In this document: piece after piece, positions 1-8,033 of the stretch
How positions within the stretch are numbered: the first letter of the stretch is position 1
How the letters are laid out: every line of letters begins with the position of its first letter
From: Planctomycetota bacterium
Lineage (GTDB): Bacteria; Planctomycetota; UBA1135; UBA2386
Length of the DNA stretch: 46,245 bases
Assembly (NCBI GenBank): GCA_016794565.1
Contig: JAEUHQ010000206.1
Location: 1 to 46,245 of the forward strand
Direction: 5' to 3'
Translations under genes and position numbers: made by a program
The notes under the pieces: model-generated
What the model was told of the DNA's origin: nothing
Seen by the model: only the letters and a program-made list of their open reading frames with translations
Database searches by the model: none

Positions 1-1
1 T

Positions 2-820
2 CTCGAGCGCGCCGTCGCCGACGCACGACGCGACCCGCGCGGAGGGAAGGTCGTGGTCGACGGACTGTTCGCGGCGGCGACCGGGCGGCCGCTGCCAACG
101 GACACGATCGCGCTGTTGCACACGGTGCCCGCGACGGAGACGTGGAGTGCAACGCCGCTGCGGGCGATCGTCACGTCGGCTCCCACCGCGGATGCCGTCC
201 GCACGAAGTGCCGCGACGTGACGATCGTGCGACCGGGGCTCGATGCGTGTTTCGTGCCGCACGACCCCGCTCCGCGAGCCGCCGTGCTCCGCGCGGTGTG
301 CGTCGGCACGGTGAGCCCGGCCAAGGGTCAGCGCCTCGTCGCACGAGCGCTCGCGGCACTCGCCGAGCGCGGCGTGCCGAGCGAACTCGCGCTGGTCGGC
401 GACACCGCGTCGCACCCGTACGAGGTCGCACGTGTCCTCGCGGCCGCCGGCCCGGTCGCAGTGCGCGTGCTCGGCGCCCTCGCACCCGCTCGGGTCGCGG
501 ACGAACTGAACGCCGCGGACGTCTTCGTGTCGGCATCGCGCAGCGAGTCGTTCGGCATGGCCGCCGCCGAGGCCGCAGCGTGCGGCACGCCGGTGTTCGC
601 GTTCGCGGCCGGGGAGATCGCGACCTTCGTGCACGACAGGGGCAACGGCTGGCTCGTGCCCGCGAACTCCGACGACGGGACGTTCATCCGGCGGCTGGTC
701 GAAACGCTCGTCGCGCCGAACGCCGTCGCGCGGGCGCGCTCGATGCGCTCCCGGCCGCCGCTCACGGGATGGGACGAAGTCGCCGGCGCATTCGCAGCGG
801 CGTGCCGCGCGGCGGATTGA
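2..820 (+). CDS. Glycosyltransferase family 4, C-terminal part (5' truncated)
   Basis: The reading frame is open from the first bases of the window, so the true start lies upstream; 272 codons are visible. The protein is the C-terminal Rossmann half of a GT-B glycosyltransferase (GT4, glycosyl transferases group 1). The nucleotide-sugar site is seen as VSASRSESFGMAAAEA, which contains the family EX7E motif (E-S-F-G-M-A-A-A-E), followed by GTPVFAF and a GWLVP loop. An earlier CVGTVSPAKGQ segment is the usual start of the second domain. It would transfer a sugar from an activated donor to a cell-surface acceptor or metabolite; the substrate cannot be told. It converges on the next gene with only 6 bases between stop codons. 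Family assignment is firm, specificity is open. Confidence 0.85.
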   Translation, partial: LERAVADARRDPRGGKVVVDGLFAAATGRPLPTDTIALLHTVPATETWSATPLRAIVTSAPTADAVRTKCRDVTIVRPGLDACFVPHDPAPRAAVLRAVCVGTVSPAKGQRLVARALAALAERGVPSELALVGDTASHPYEVARVLAAAGPVAVRVLGALAPARVADELNAADVFVSASRSESFGMAAAEAAACGTPVFAFAAGEIATFVHDRGNGWLVPANSDDGTFIRRLVETLVAPNAVARARSMRSRPPLTGWDEVAGAFAAACRAAD

Positions 821-826
821 ACGACG

Positions 827-1429
827 TCAGAAGCGGACGCCGACGTAGAGCAGCAGGTTCTCGAGCGTGCCTTCGGTGTCCCCCGGGTGCCCGATCAAAC
901 TCGACCAGCCCATCACACCGATCGTCGCGTGCCTCGCGACCTCGAGCTCGAGGCCCGCGCAGGGGCCACCGGCCAGTTCGTCGTCGTCGTCGATCAACGA
1001 CGACGAGAAGGCGATCGACACGTAACCGACGTCGACGCCGACGAACGGCCGAAGTGCGAACGTGTCCGTCAGGGGCCACTGCCACGAGACGAGCGCGGCG
1101 AGCAAGCCCTGCCGCACCTCCGCGGACGACGCCGTGCCGACGACACTGGACTCGGTGCGGGCGCCGACAGCGCGCAGGTGCACGGCGACCGGACCGTCGA
1201 TCATCGCTTCGACGAAGCCAGCTGCGGACCAGTCCGCATCGATCTCGAGGTCTGGCACGAAATCCTGGTCGCGCTCGACTCGGGCGGATGCGAAGAGCGA
1301 GCCGCCGCCGAATCCGACGCGGATGTCGTCAACCTCCGACGCCTCGTTGGTCGAGCACGCGGCCACGACGAGGAGCGACGTCAACCCGCCCAGGCGCCGA
1401 TGCCGACGCGAAGGCAGCACGGGGTTCAC
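827..1429 (-). CDS. Putative outer-membrane-type lipoprotein
   Basis: This 200-aa protein begins at a GTG that overlaps the nth stop codon (GTGA, 1429-1426), so it is probably translationally coupled to nth. Residues 1-25 form a lipoprotein signal peptide: a basic start (SRRHRRLGG), a hydrophobic stretch LTSLLVV and a lipobox VAAC with Cys25. The rest alternates polar and hydrophobic residues, has few charges in the predicted strands, and ends in aromatic LLLYVGVRF, as in small outer-membrane beta-barrels. No enzymatic motif is visible. It is the last gene of the prfB operon. The barrel idea is inference from the strand pattern and the C-terminal Phe; the family is not recognised. Confidence 0.7.
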   Translation of the reverse strand: MNPVLPSRRHRRLGGLTSLLVVAACSTNEASEVDDIRVGFGGGSLFASARVERDQDFVPDLEIDADWSAAGFVEAMIDGPVAVHLRAVGARTESSVVGTASSAEVRQGLLAALVSWQWPLTDTFALRPFVGVDVGYVSIAFSSSLIDDDDELAGGPCAGLELEVARHATIGVMGWSSLIGHPGDTEGTLENLLLYVGVRF

Positions 1430-2166
1430 GAAGCCTGCCCGCGCGACTCGACGAGCTTGCCGAAGTGCTCGGCGCGCTGCTGCCACGTGCCGAGCGGCGG
1501 GCCGATCCGCGACGCGCACTGTTCGTTGATCGGGCAGTTCTCGCACTCCGGGCCCTTCGCGAGGCACACGTAGCGGCCGAGGAGGAGCAGACGATGGCCC
1601 ATGTCGATCCACTGCTCGCGCGGCAGCATGCCGCAGAGGTCGTGCTCGACCTTGTCCGCCTGCGTCGCTGCGCTGAGGCCGAGGCGCTGCGACGTACGCA
1701 TCACGTGCGTGTCGACGACGACACCCTCCGCGATGCGGAAGGCTACGCCGAGCACGACGTTCGCGGTCTTCCTGGCGACGCCGGGCAGGGTCAGCAGCTT
1801 CTGCATCTCGCGCGGCACCACGCCGCCGAACTGCTCGTGGATCGCGAGACTGGCGCCCTGAATCGCCTTCGCCTTGTTGCGGAAGAACCCGGTGCGGTGC
1901 ACGACCGCTTCCACTTCCTCGCGCGGCGCGGCGGCGAGCGCCTGCGGCGTCGGCCACTTCTCGAAGAGAACGGGCGTCACCGTGTTCACCGTCCGATCCG
2001 TGCTCTGCGCGCTGAGGATCGTCGCCACGAGCAGCGTCCACGGATCGCGGTGGTCCAGCTCGCACTTCGGCGCGGGGACCGCCGCCGACAACCGCGTGAC
2101 GATCTCCGCGACCTGACCCGGACCGGGCTTCGGGACGGCGGCGAGGGGTTTCTTGGCTTGGGCCAC
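1426..2166 (-). CDS. nth: Endonuclease III (DNA glycosylase/AP lyase)
   Basis: This base-excision repair enzyme removes oxidised pyrimidines and cleaves the abasic site. The 246-aa protein has the helix-hairpin-helix LPGVARKTANVVLG (about 127-140) with the catalytic lysine at 133, the catalytic aspartate at 152 in VDTHV, and a C-terminal [4Fe-4S] loop with cysteines at 201, 208, 211 and 217 (C-x6-C-x2-C-x5-C). The N-terminal extension is about 20 residues longer than the E. coli enzyme. The start is GTG. A hexamer TACGTT ends 9 bases before it, so it may have its own promoter inside the operon, 33 bases downstream of yggS. The downstream lipoprotein overlaps its stop codon. Confidence 0.95.
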   Translation of the reverse strand: MAQAKKPLAAVPKPGPGQVAEIVTRLSAAVPAPKCELDHRDPWTLLVATILSAQSTDRTVNTVTPVLFEKWPTPQALAAAPREEVEAVVHRTGFFRNKAKAIQGASLAIHEQFGGVVPREMQKLLTLPGVARKTANVVLGVAFRIAEGVVVDTHVMRTSQRLGLSAATQADKVEHDLCGMLPREQWIDMGHRLLLLGRYVCLAKGPECENCPINEQCASRIGPPLGTWQQRAEHFGKLVESRGQAS

Positions 2167-2175
2167 GGCGGGAAG

Positions 2176-2181
2176 AACGTA
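2176..2181 (-). promoter_or_regulatory. Putative -10 hexamer of nth (leaderless type)
   Basis: On the minus strand TACGTT ends 9 bases before the nth GTG. A possible -35 TTGAGC lies 16 bases upstream. There is no Shine-Dalgarno sequence in between. It fits TANNNT and the short spacing repeated at several other starts in the window. Confidence 0.45.
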
Positions 2182-2199
2182 GCGACGCTCCGGCGCGGC

Positions 2200-2892
2200 T
2201 CAACTTCGCTCGCCGAACACCGCTGCCCCGATGCGCACCAGCGTGGAGCCGGCGGCGATCGCTGCCACGAAGTCGCCCGACATGCCGAGGCTCAGGACGG
2301 GCAGGGGCAGACCGAAGTCGCGCCGCGAACGACTCTGGAGCGCCGCGACCGCCGCGAACACCGGCGCGGGGTCGCCGCGCACCGGCCCCATCGCCATGAA
2401 GCCGACGGGAACGACGTCGGGGCACGAGGCCTGCACGTGCGCGAGCAGCGCGGGCACGTCGGCGGGCAGAACACCGTGCTTCGTCGGCTCGTCCGTCGCG
2501 TGGACCTGCACGAGCACATCGAGGCGCCGACCGAGCCGCGCCAGTTCGCGCTGCAGTTCGTCCGCGAGGCGGACGCGATCGAGACTGTGCAACAGCGCGA
2601 GACCGGGCACCGCGAGCAGTTCGCGCACCTTGTTGGTCTGCAGCGAACCGATCATGTGCCATTGCACGTCGCCGAGGTCGGCGACGTCCCTCGCCTTCGC
2701 TGCGAGCTCCTGCACACGGTTCTCGCCGAACGCACGCTGCCCGGCCGCGTACGCCTCGCGCACCGCGCCAGCCGCATGCATCTTGCTGACGGCGACCAGA
2801 CGGACCGATGACGGTGCGCGACCGGCGCGTTGCGCGGCATCGGTGATCGCCGCGTTCGCCGCGCGCAGGTTCGCGGCAATCGACGCGGTCAC
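2200..2892 (-). CDS. yggS: YggS family PLP homeostasis protein
   Basis: This is a 230-aa pyridoxal-phosphate binding protein of the YggS/PROSC family, which controls the free PLP pool and has no known catalytic turnover. The PLP lysine is Lys37 in LVAVSKMH. Other family blocks are FGENRVQEL, WHMIGSLQTNKV, HSLDR, VQVHATDEPTKHG and LSLGMSGDF followed by STLVRIGAAVFG. An upstream ATG is in frame, but the GTG at 2892 fits the family N-terminus (VTASIAANLRAAN) and overlaps the stop of the preceding gene as GTGA, which argues for coupling. It lies in the operon between orf119 and nth. Confidence 0.93.
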   Translation of the reverse strand: MTASIAANLRAANAAITDAAQRAGRAPSSVRLVAVSKMHAAGAVREAYAAGQRAFGENRVQELAAKARDVADLGDVQWHMIGSLQTNKVRELLAVPGLALLHSLDRVRLADELQRELARLGRRLDVLVQVHATDEPTKHGVLPADVPALLAHVQASCPDVVPVGFMAMGPVRGDPAPVFAAVAALQSRSRRDFGLPLPVLSLGMSGDFVAAIAAGSTLVRIGAAVFGERS

Positions 2893-3248
2893 GGCTCCGC
2901 CCAGTGCGCGGTGAGCGGCCCGGGGAACATGAGCCTGCCCCGACGCAGCAGCGCATGCCGTCCTTCGATGTCGAAACCGGACAGCAGCGCGTCCCACGCC
3001 TCGTAGTGGTCGCAGTGACGCACCCATTCGCGCAGCGCCTGGCCGATGCGCGGATCGCCCGCGTGCCGATCACCGAAGTGCCGCGCCAGCGAGCGCATGA
3101 ACGCCGTCACGGCGTCGCGCACGCCGACCGGCTCGGCATCGTCCGGTCGCAGTCCCAGCGCGGCCAGTCGCTCGGTCCGCACGTCCGCAGCGACCTGCTG
3201 CATCGACGCACCGTGCAGCACGGCGGTCAGCGCCCGCGAGAGATCCAT
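2889..3248 (-). CDS. Hypothetical protein, 119 aa
   Basis: I do not recognise this family. The protein is small, soluble, mostly helical by composition, and has no signal peptide, membrane segment or metal-binding cysteine cluster. A central segment (about 55-95) is rich in His, Arg and Trp (SLARHFGDRHAGDPRIG, WVRHCDHYEAW). The gene is supported by its position: it starts 6 bases after the purH stop codon and its own stop overlaps the yggS GTG. The frame carries the usual GC-rich third positions. It is likely co-transcribed with purH and yggS; a function cannot be assigned. Confidence 0.7.
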   Translation of the reverse strand: MDLSRALTAVLHGASMQQVAADVRTERLAALGLRPDDAEPVGVRDAVTAFMRSLARHFGDRHAGDPRIGQALREWVRHCDHYEAWDALLSGFDIEGRHALLRRGRLMFPGPLTAHWAEP

Positions 3249-3253
3249 GGCGA

Positions 3254-4834
3254 TCAGTGCCGGAAGTGGCGCTGGCCGGTCATCACCATCGCCATCTGAT
3301 GGCGATCGGCCGCCGCGACGACGTCATCGTCGCGCTTGCTGCCTCCCGGCTGGATCACCGCCGCAGCGCCGGCCTTCGCGCAGACCTCGAGTCCGTCGGG
3401 GAACGGGAAGAACGCGTCGCTCGCGACGACGGCCCCGCGCGTGCGTTCGCCCGCCTTGTCGACCGCGATCTTCGCGGAGTCGACCCGGCTCATCTGCCCG
3501 GCGCCGACGCCGACCGTGAAGTGCGCGCCGTCCTCGGCCGTGCGGGCCAGCACGATCGCGTTCGACTTCACGTGCTTGCACACCTTCCACGCGAACAGCA
3601 TCGTCCGCTTCTCGGCGTCGGTCGGCGCCCGTTTGGTCGCCACGTCGGTGCGCGGCGCTTCGGCCGGCACGTCCGCGGTCTGCAGCAGGAAGCCGCCGCT
3701 GACCGGCCGCGCGACGAAACGGTGGCGCAGCGTGAGGTCGGGCATGCCGCCGAGGTCCAGCACGCGCACGTTCGGCCCCCACTTCGCCCGCGAGAACTCG
3801 GTCAGCGCCGCGGGCTCGACGTGCGGAGCGACGACGACTTCGAGGAAGGTGCCGCTCGCGACGATCGCTGCGGCGGTCACGGCGTCGAGCGTGCGGTTCG
3901 TGGCGAGGATGCCGCCGAAGGCCGACACGGGATCCCCGGACAGGGCGAGTTCGAACGCGCGCGGCAGCGTCTTCGCGACCGCGGTGCCGCACGGGTTGTT
4001 GTGCTTCACGAGCACGCAGCACGTCTCGTCGAACTCGAGGGCGAGCGCGAGTGCCGCGTCGGCGTCCAGAATGTTGTTGTAGCTGAGCTCCTTGCCGCCG
4101 AGCTGCCGCGCGTTCGCGAGACTCGGGGAGGGTTCGCCGATCGAATAGAAAGCGGCCTTCTGGTGCGGGTTCTCGCCGTACCGCAGGTCCTGCAGCTTCT
4201 CGCCGGCGAACGTCGCGCGACTCGGAAAGAACGACTCGCCCGGCGCGCTCCGGCGTTCGCAATCGAACCACTGCGAGATCGCGACGTCGTAGGCGGCCGT
4301 GTGCGCGAACGCCTTCGCCGCGAGCCGGCGCAGGAACTCCGGAGGCAACTGGCCGCCGTACGCGCGCAGCCCCGCCAACACGGCGTCGTAATCGGCCGGA
4401 TCGACGACGACCGCGACGCTCTGATGGTTCTTCGCGGCGCTGCGGATCATCGCGGGGCCACCGATGTCGATCTGTTCGACGATGTCGCCGCGTGCGGCGC
4501 CGGGCTTCCGGACGGCTTCGCGGAACCGGTACAGGTTCACGCACAGCACGTCGATCGGGTCGATCGCGTGTTCTGCCATCGCACCCTGGTGCGCCGGCAG
4601 GTCGCGGCGCGCGAGCAGACCGCCGTGCACCTTCGGGTGCAGCGTCTTCAGGCGGCCATCCATCATCTCGGGGAAACCCGTGTAGTCGGCGACCTCGACG
4701 GCTTCGATGCCCTCGTCGACGAGGACCCGGCGCGTGCCACCGGTGGACAGAACGGAGAATCCGAGGTCCGCGAGACCGCGCGCGAACGCGACGATGCCCT
4801 GTTTGTCCGTCACCGACAGCAGCGCGCGTCTCAT
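3254..4834 (-). CDS. purH: Bifunctional AICAR transformylase/IMP cyclohydrolase
   Basis: This enzyme catalyses the last two steps of IMP synthesis: formyl transfer from 10-formyl-THF to AICAR, then ring closure. The 526-aa protein has the N-terminal MGS-like cyclohydrolase domain (ALLSVTDKQGIVAFA, LSTGGT, GRVKTLHPKVHGG-type block, residues 1 to about 150) and the AICAR transformylase domain with KELSYNNILDADAA, the catalytic VLVKHNNPCG block near residue 280, and the terminal PGGSKRDDDVV and TGQRHFRH. The length matches the family. The ATG overlaps the prfB stop as ATGA (4834-4831). Placement directly behind prfB is not a common arrangement. Confidence 0.97.
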   Translation of the reverse strand: MRRALLSVTDKQGIVAFARGLADLGFSVLSTGGTRRVLVDEGIEAVEVADYTGFPEMMDGRLKTLHPKVHGGLLARRDLPAHQGAMAEHAIDPIDVLCVNLYRFREAVRKPGAARGDIVEQIDIGGPAMIRSAAKNHQSVAVVVDPADYDAVLAGLRAYGGQLPPEFLRRLAAKAFAHTAAYDVAISQWFDCERRSAPGESFFPSRATFAGEKLQDLRYGENPHQKAAFYSIGEPSPSLANARQLGGKELSYNNILDADAALALALEFDETCCVLVKHNNPCGTAVAKTLPRAFELALSGDPVSAFGGILATNRTLDAVTAAAIVASGTFLEVVVAPHVEPAALTEFSRAKWGPNVRVLDLGGMPDLTLRHRFVARPVSGGFLLQTADVPAEAPRTDVATKRAPTDAEKRTMLFAWKVCKHVKSNAIVLARTAEDGAHFTVGVGAGQMSRVDSAKIAVDKAGERTRGAVVASDAFFPFPDGLEVCAKAGAAAVIQPGGSKRDDDVVAAADRHQMAMVMTGQRHFRH

Positions 4835-5935
4835 TTCTTGTCCTTCCTCTGCTTCAGGTAGCCCTCGATGAAGGGATTCAGTGAGCCGTCGAGCACGCCG
4901 TGCACGTCCGAGGTCTCGACGTCCGTGCGCAGGTCCTTGCACATCTGGTAGGGCTGCAGCACGTAGCTCCGGATCTGGTTGCCCCAGCTGATCGATCCGC
5001 GGTCGCCGTAGAACTTGGCGAGCTCCGCTTCGCGCTTGGCGAGTTCGAGCTGGTAGAGCTTCGAACGCAGCGTGCGCATCGCCGACTCGCGGTTCTTGTG
5101 CTGGCTGCGCTCGGCCTGGCACGACACGACGATGCCGGTCGGCATGTGCGTGATGCGGATCGCCGACTCCGTCTTGTTGACGTGCTGGCCGCCGGCACCG
5201 GAGCTTCGGAACGTGTCGACCTTCAGGTCTTCCTTGCGGATCTCGACGTCGGCGGCGTCGTCGAGCTCGGGAACGACTTCGACGGAGGCGAACGACGTCT
5301 GCCGGCGCCCCTGCCCGTCGAACGGCGAGATGCGGACGAGCCGGTGCACACCCTGCTCCGCCTTGAGGCGGCCGTAGGCGTACGGGCCCTTCACGACGAT
5401 CGTCGCGTTCTTGATGCCGGCCTCCTCGGCCTTCTGGAAGTCGGTCTCCTCGATCTGGTAGTCGTTCTTCGCCGCCCACTTCACGTACATGCGGAGCAGC
5501 ATCTCGGCCCAGTCCGAGGCATCGACGCCGCCGGCGCCGGATTGCAGCGTGACGATCGCGTTCATCGGATCGTGTTCGCCGCCGAGCATCAGCTGGAACT
5601 CGAGCTGGTCGAGCTTCGCCGCGATCTTCTGCTCGATGTCGACCAGGTCGGCCTCGACCGCCGCCGGGTCCTCTTCGCCCAGCTCGAGCATGACCCTGCC
5701 GTCTTCGATCAGGCGCACGAGACCGTCGATCGGCTCGACGACCTGCACGCAGGTCTTCTTCTTCTGGACCACGGTCTGGGCTCGCTCGGGCTGGTCCCAG
5801 AACCCTGGCTGGGTCATCTGGTGCTCGATGTCCGCGAGCTCGCGGTGGCGTCGCAGGTAGTCAAAGACTCACCTTGATCGACTCGACCCTAAGTTCTGCC
5901 GCCTTCAGCGCCTCACGATGATCGGAAAGACCCAT
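4831..5935 (-). CDS. prfB: Peptide chain release factor 2 with programmed +1 frameshift
   Basis: RF2 recognises UGA and UAA and triggers peptide release. The gene is read in two frames: 24 codons from ATG 5935 to CTT at 5866-5864, then TGA in frame; a +1 slip that skips base 5863 continues with GAC at 5862 for 343 more residues. The full product is 367 aa, against 365 in E. coli. After the shift it reads DYLRRHRELADIEHQM, then TQPGFWDQPERAQ, which matches the RF2 N-terminus. The stop-recognition SPF is at about 203-205 and the catalytic GGQ at about 248-250, both at E. coli positions. An unshifted annotation would start at 5817 and lose 39 residues. It is the first gene of the operon ahead of purH. 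Confidence 0.96.
5860..5875 (-). promoter_or_regulatory. prfB +1 programmed ribosomal frameshift site
   Basis: Minus-strand sequence is AAGGTG, then AGT, then CTT TGA C. The slippery CTT followed by in-frame TGA-C, with a Shine-Dalgarno-like AAGGTG exactly 3 bases upstream, is the layout of the E. coli prfB site (AGGGGG-TAT-CTT-TGA-C). It is an autoregulatory switch: low RF2 lets the ribosome pause at TGA and shift. Confidence 0.95.
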
Positions 5936-6359
5936 GGAGCATCGGATCTGACCATCGGCCCACGCCGAATTCCAGGCGCGTGGTCAGCGCTGGAGAAAAT
6001 GAAACCCGCGACGGGCACTGCAGGCAAAGGATCGAAGTCGGCGAATCATGGCCCGTCGCGGGTTCCGTGTATCGCGCCACCCGAGACGGGCAGCGAGCCA
6101 TTCTCCGACCGTCGCCGGGTTTGCATGAGCGCTGGGTGAACGACGGCGGTCGCGCGCGGCCTTGCCGATCGCGCCGGACCGCTCACCTCGCCCGCGGTCG
6201 CATCGGCCGAACCACGCCCGCCGTCGGCCCGACGACGAGATCGGGCGCCTGCAAGATCGGCTCGCAACGAGACGCGCGCGTGCTCCGCCCGACCAGCGTG
6301 CGAGATCCCGTCAGGTCGCTCCGCGAGGCCGTTGCCAAGGGGCAGCGGCCAGGGCTCGC
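5936..6359. other. Gene-free region between prfB and the Fis-type regulator
   Basis: This 424-base stretch is the longest non-coding piece of the window and should hold the prfB promoter and the end of the upstream transcript. It contains one perfect 14-base inverted repeat (6003-6016 and 6051-6064). Short open frames here lack a family match or codon bias and I do not call them. No -10/-35 pair stands out, and there is no tRNA-like fold. Confidence 0.6.
6003..6064. repeat. 14-bp perfect inverted repeat upstream of prfB
   Basis: AACCCGCGACGGGC at 6003-6016 is the exact reverse complement of 6051-6064, with 34 bases between the arms. It lies 68-129 bases upstream of the prfB start. It could be a stem-loop in the prfB leader, a terminator for the regulator upstream, or paired binding sites; the sequence does not decide. 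Confidence 0.6.
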
Positions 6360-6767
6360 TCAGACGAGCGAGCCCGATCCCTGCATGCGTTTGCGGGCCA
6401 TCGCCTCGGAGGACTTGTACGCCTTCAGCTTGTTGTAGAGCGTCTTGGTGTCGATCCCGAGGATGCGTGCAGCGCGCGTCTTGTTGCCGCCCGTCGACGC
6501 GAGGACACGCTGGATGTGGCGTTTCTCGACCTCCGCGAGGGTGAGCTTCAGCGTCTCCTCAGGCTCCGCTTCGCCGCAGAGGCGGCGCAGGACCGAGGAC
6601 GGTTCCACGAGCACCATGTCGAACTCCGCGCCTTCGACGCGCCCGCGGAATTCGTCCATGGAACCGCAGTTGCTGACCATGCAGCCCCAGCCGGCAGTCG
6701 ATTTCGCCAGCGCGGCAGCGGCGGGATCACGTTCCGAGAACAGAAGGAGTCGCTTTCCGAGAGTCAT
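6360..6767 (-). CDS. Fis-type HTH regulator with degenerate, shortened receiver domain
   Basis: This 135-aa protein has two parts. Residues 75-117 ([40 protein letters not shown]) are a Fis/NtrC-type DNA-binding helix-turn-helix. Residues 4-57 resemble the first half of a response-regulator receiver: [10 protein letters not shown] for the acidic beta1 region and FDMVLVEPS for beta3. The phospho-accepting Asp is replaced by Glu55, and the second half of the receiver is missing. There is no AAA+ sigma-54 domain. It is probably a DNA-binding protein that does not depend on phosphorylation. It stands alone, with 239 bases upstream and 424 downstream. The start is ATG; no ribosome binding site is visible. 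Confidence 0.85.
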   Translation of the reverse strand: MTLGKRLLLFSERDPAAAALAKSTAGWGCMVSNCGSMDEFRGRVEGAEFDMVLVEPSSVLRRLCGEAEPEETLKLTLAEVEKRHIQRVLASTGGNKTRAARILGIDTKTLYNKLKAYKSSEAMARKRMQGSGSLV

Positions 6768-7006
6768 TGGAGCAGCTTCAGCGCAGCGAGGGACCGTGGG
6801 AGGTGCGGGTCCACGACTGCGGAGGGGTCAGGGAGTGAGGGGGCTAGCGGGCTTGCTACGGGACGTTGTCGTTGACGCGAGGTTCCGTCCGACATTTTCC
6901 AAGAGGTCGAACACAACCGGAGTCGCCGATCCGGCGTGCAGCTAAGCCCGCCGCGGCTTCGAGTAACGCCCTGCCCCAAGACTCCTTCCGACCACCGCGC
7001 CGCGAC

Positions 7007-7918
7007 TCAACGCAGCCGCTGCGGAGCGATGGACAGGTGACCCGATCCCGTGCGCAGAACCACCTTGGTACGGGCCGAGCCGACCTTTCCGACGAGCGCC
7101 GCGCCGTAGGTGCCGACGCGCTGCACCTCCAAGCCGAAGCCGTTCCCAATCTTCCCCTGCTCGGCGCGCGCATCGACGTCCAGGCTCGCATCGGCCGGCA
7201 CCTGGCACTGCACGGTGCCCTGGCCGGTGACCAGTCGGATGAGCGCGCCGGGTTCTTCCACGAACGCCTGCATGTCGCCTGCCCGTGTGTCGACGTCGAG
7301 GCTTCCCCGGTGGCCGAACGCGATCACGTAGCCGCGGCCGGTGCGACCACCGAGATCCCCGGAGCAGTTCTCGAACCGAAGATCACCGCGCCCGGTCTCG
7401 ACGCGCGTCCTGGCGGCTCGGTTCGCAACGGTCACATGCCCGTTCCCCGCGACGGCGATCTCCAGCTCCACCGTCGGCGGTACGCGGAGGGCGATCTCGA
7501 GAGCGAGCACGTCGCCGGATGTCGCTTCCAGCGGCGCCGGACCGCGCAGCAGGAGGCTCCCCGGCGCTCCCTCGACCACGGTCGGTTGCCACACGATCTG
7601 CTCGAGCGAAGCCAGGCCCTCGGCGGTCGTGGCGCCACGGCGGACCCCGCCCGCCCAAGTGACCTCGGGAGCGTCCGAGCGATCGACCTGCACGGTGCCG
7701 TTGGCGATCTCGATCCGGACGACCTTCACCGCTTCGTCGACCGCAAATCTGCCGCTGCCCTCGGCATACGAACGGTGCGAGAGTCCGCCGTCGCACCCGC
7801 CGAGCCATGCGAACAACAGCGCCGCCGCGATCCCGTATCGGGACCGGCAGCGCGAAGGTCCGTTGCGATGGCCAACGCCGATTCGGTGCACGGGGAAAGG
7901 AGAACTCGGGTCGGCCAT
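7007..7918 (-). CDS. Lipoprotein with DUF4097-like beta-repeat domain
   Basis: The chosen ATG at 7918 gives 303 aa with a lipoprotein signal (RYGIAAALLFAWLGGC, Cys42). A GTG at 7891 is an alternative that would shorten the cytoplasmic lead. The mature part has short beta-repeats with alternating residues, such as VKVVRIEIANGTVQVDRSDAPEV, VELEIAVAGNGHVTVANRAARTRVETGRGDL, GSLDVDTRAGDMQAFV and ARTKVVLRTGSGHLSI. This is the pattern of DUF4097/DUF2807-type beta-helix lipoproteins. It is transcribed away from the ECF sigma gene, and the 115-base gap probably holds both promoters. Membership in the sigma regulon is inference from position only. Confidence 0.75.
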   Translation of the reverse strand: MADPSSPFPVHRIGVGHRNGPSRCRSRYGIAAALLFAWLGGCDGGLSHRSYAEGSGRFAVDEAVKVVRIEIANGTVQVDRSDAPEVTWAGGVRRGATTAEGLASLEQIVWQPTVVEGAPGSLLLRGPAPLEATSGDVLALEIALRVPPTVELEIAVAGNGHVTVANRAARTRVETGRGDLRFENCSGDLGGRTGRGYVIAFGHRGSLDVDTRAGDMQAFVEEPGALIRLVTGQGTVQCQVPADASLDVDARAEQGKIGNGFGLEVQRVGTYGAALVGKVGSARTKVVLRTGSGHLSIAPQRLR

Positions 7919-8005
7919 CGGTCTTTCGCGCGGCGGAGTTTCGCCGGAAGCTGGTCGTCTTGCGACCCCTCCGTGCTCTCGGTGCTGCCCGCCGAGCGCC
8001 GAAGC

Positions 8006-8011
8006 TACCAT
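8006..8011 (+). promoter_or_regulatory. Possible -10 hexamer of the ECF sigma gene
   Basis: TACCAT lies 22 bases before the ATG at 8034, in the shared divergent region. No convincing GGAAC-type ECF -35 is placed correctly upstream. The call is tentative. Confidence 0.25.
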
Positions 8012-8033
8012 CTCTCCCCGCGTCCCACGCGAA

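Noticed and set aside
142..2811. An 889-codon open frame on the plus strand
   Set aside because: It is Arg-rich shadow sequence over the GT4 gene and the antisense of nth and yggS. High GC keeps stops rare; it has no domain.
5817..5817. ATG at 5817 as the prfB start
   Set aside because: Sequence upstream keeps RF2 similarity across the frameshift site, so this Met is internal.
5913..6101. A 62-codon minus-strand ORF in the long intergenic region
   Set aside because: It overlaps the prfB leader in another frame, has no family match and no ribosome binding site; codon use is not like the neighbours.
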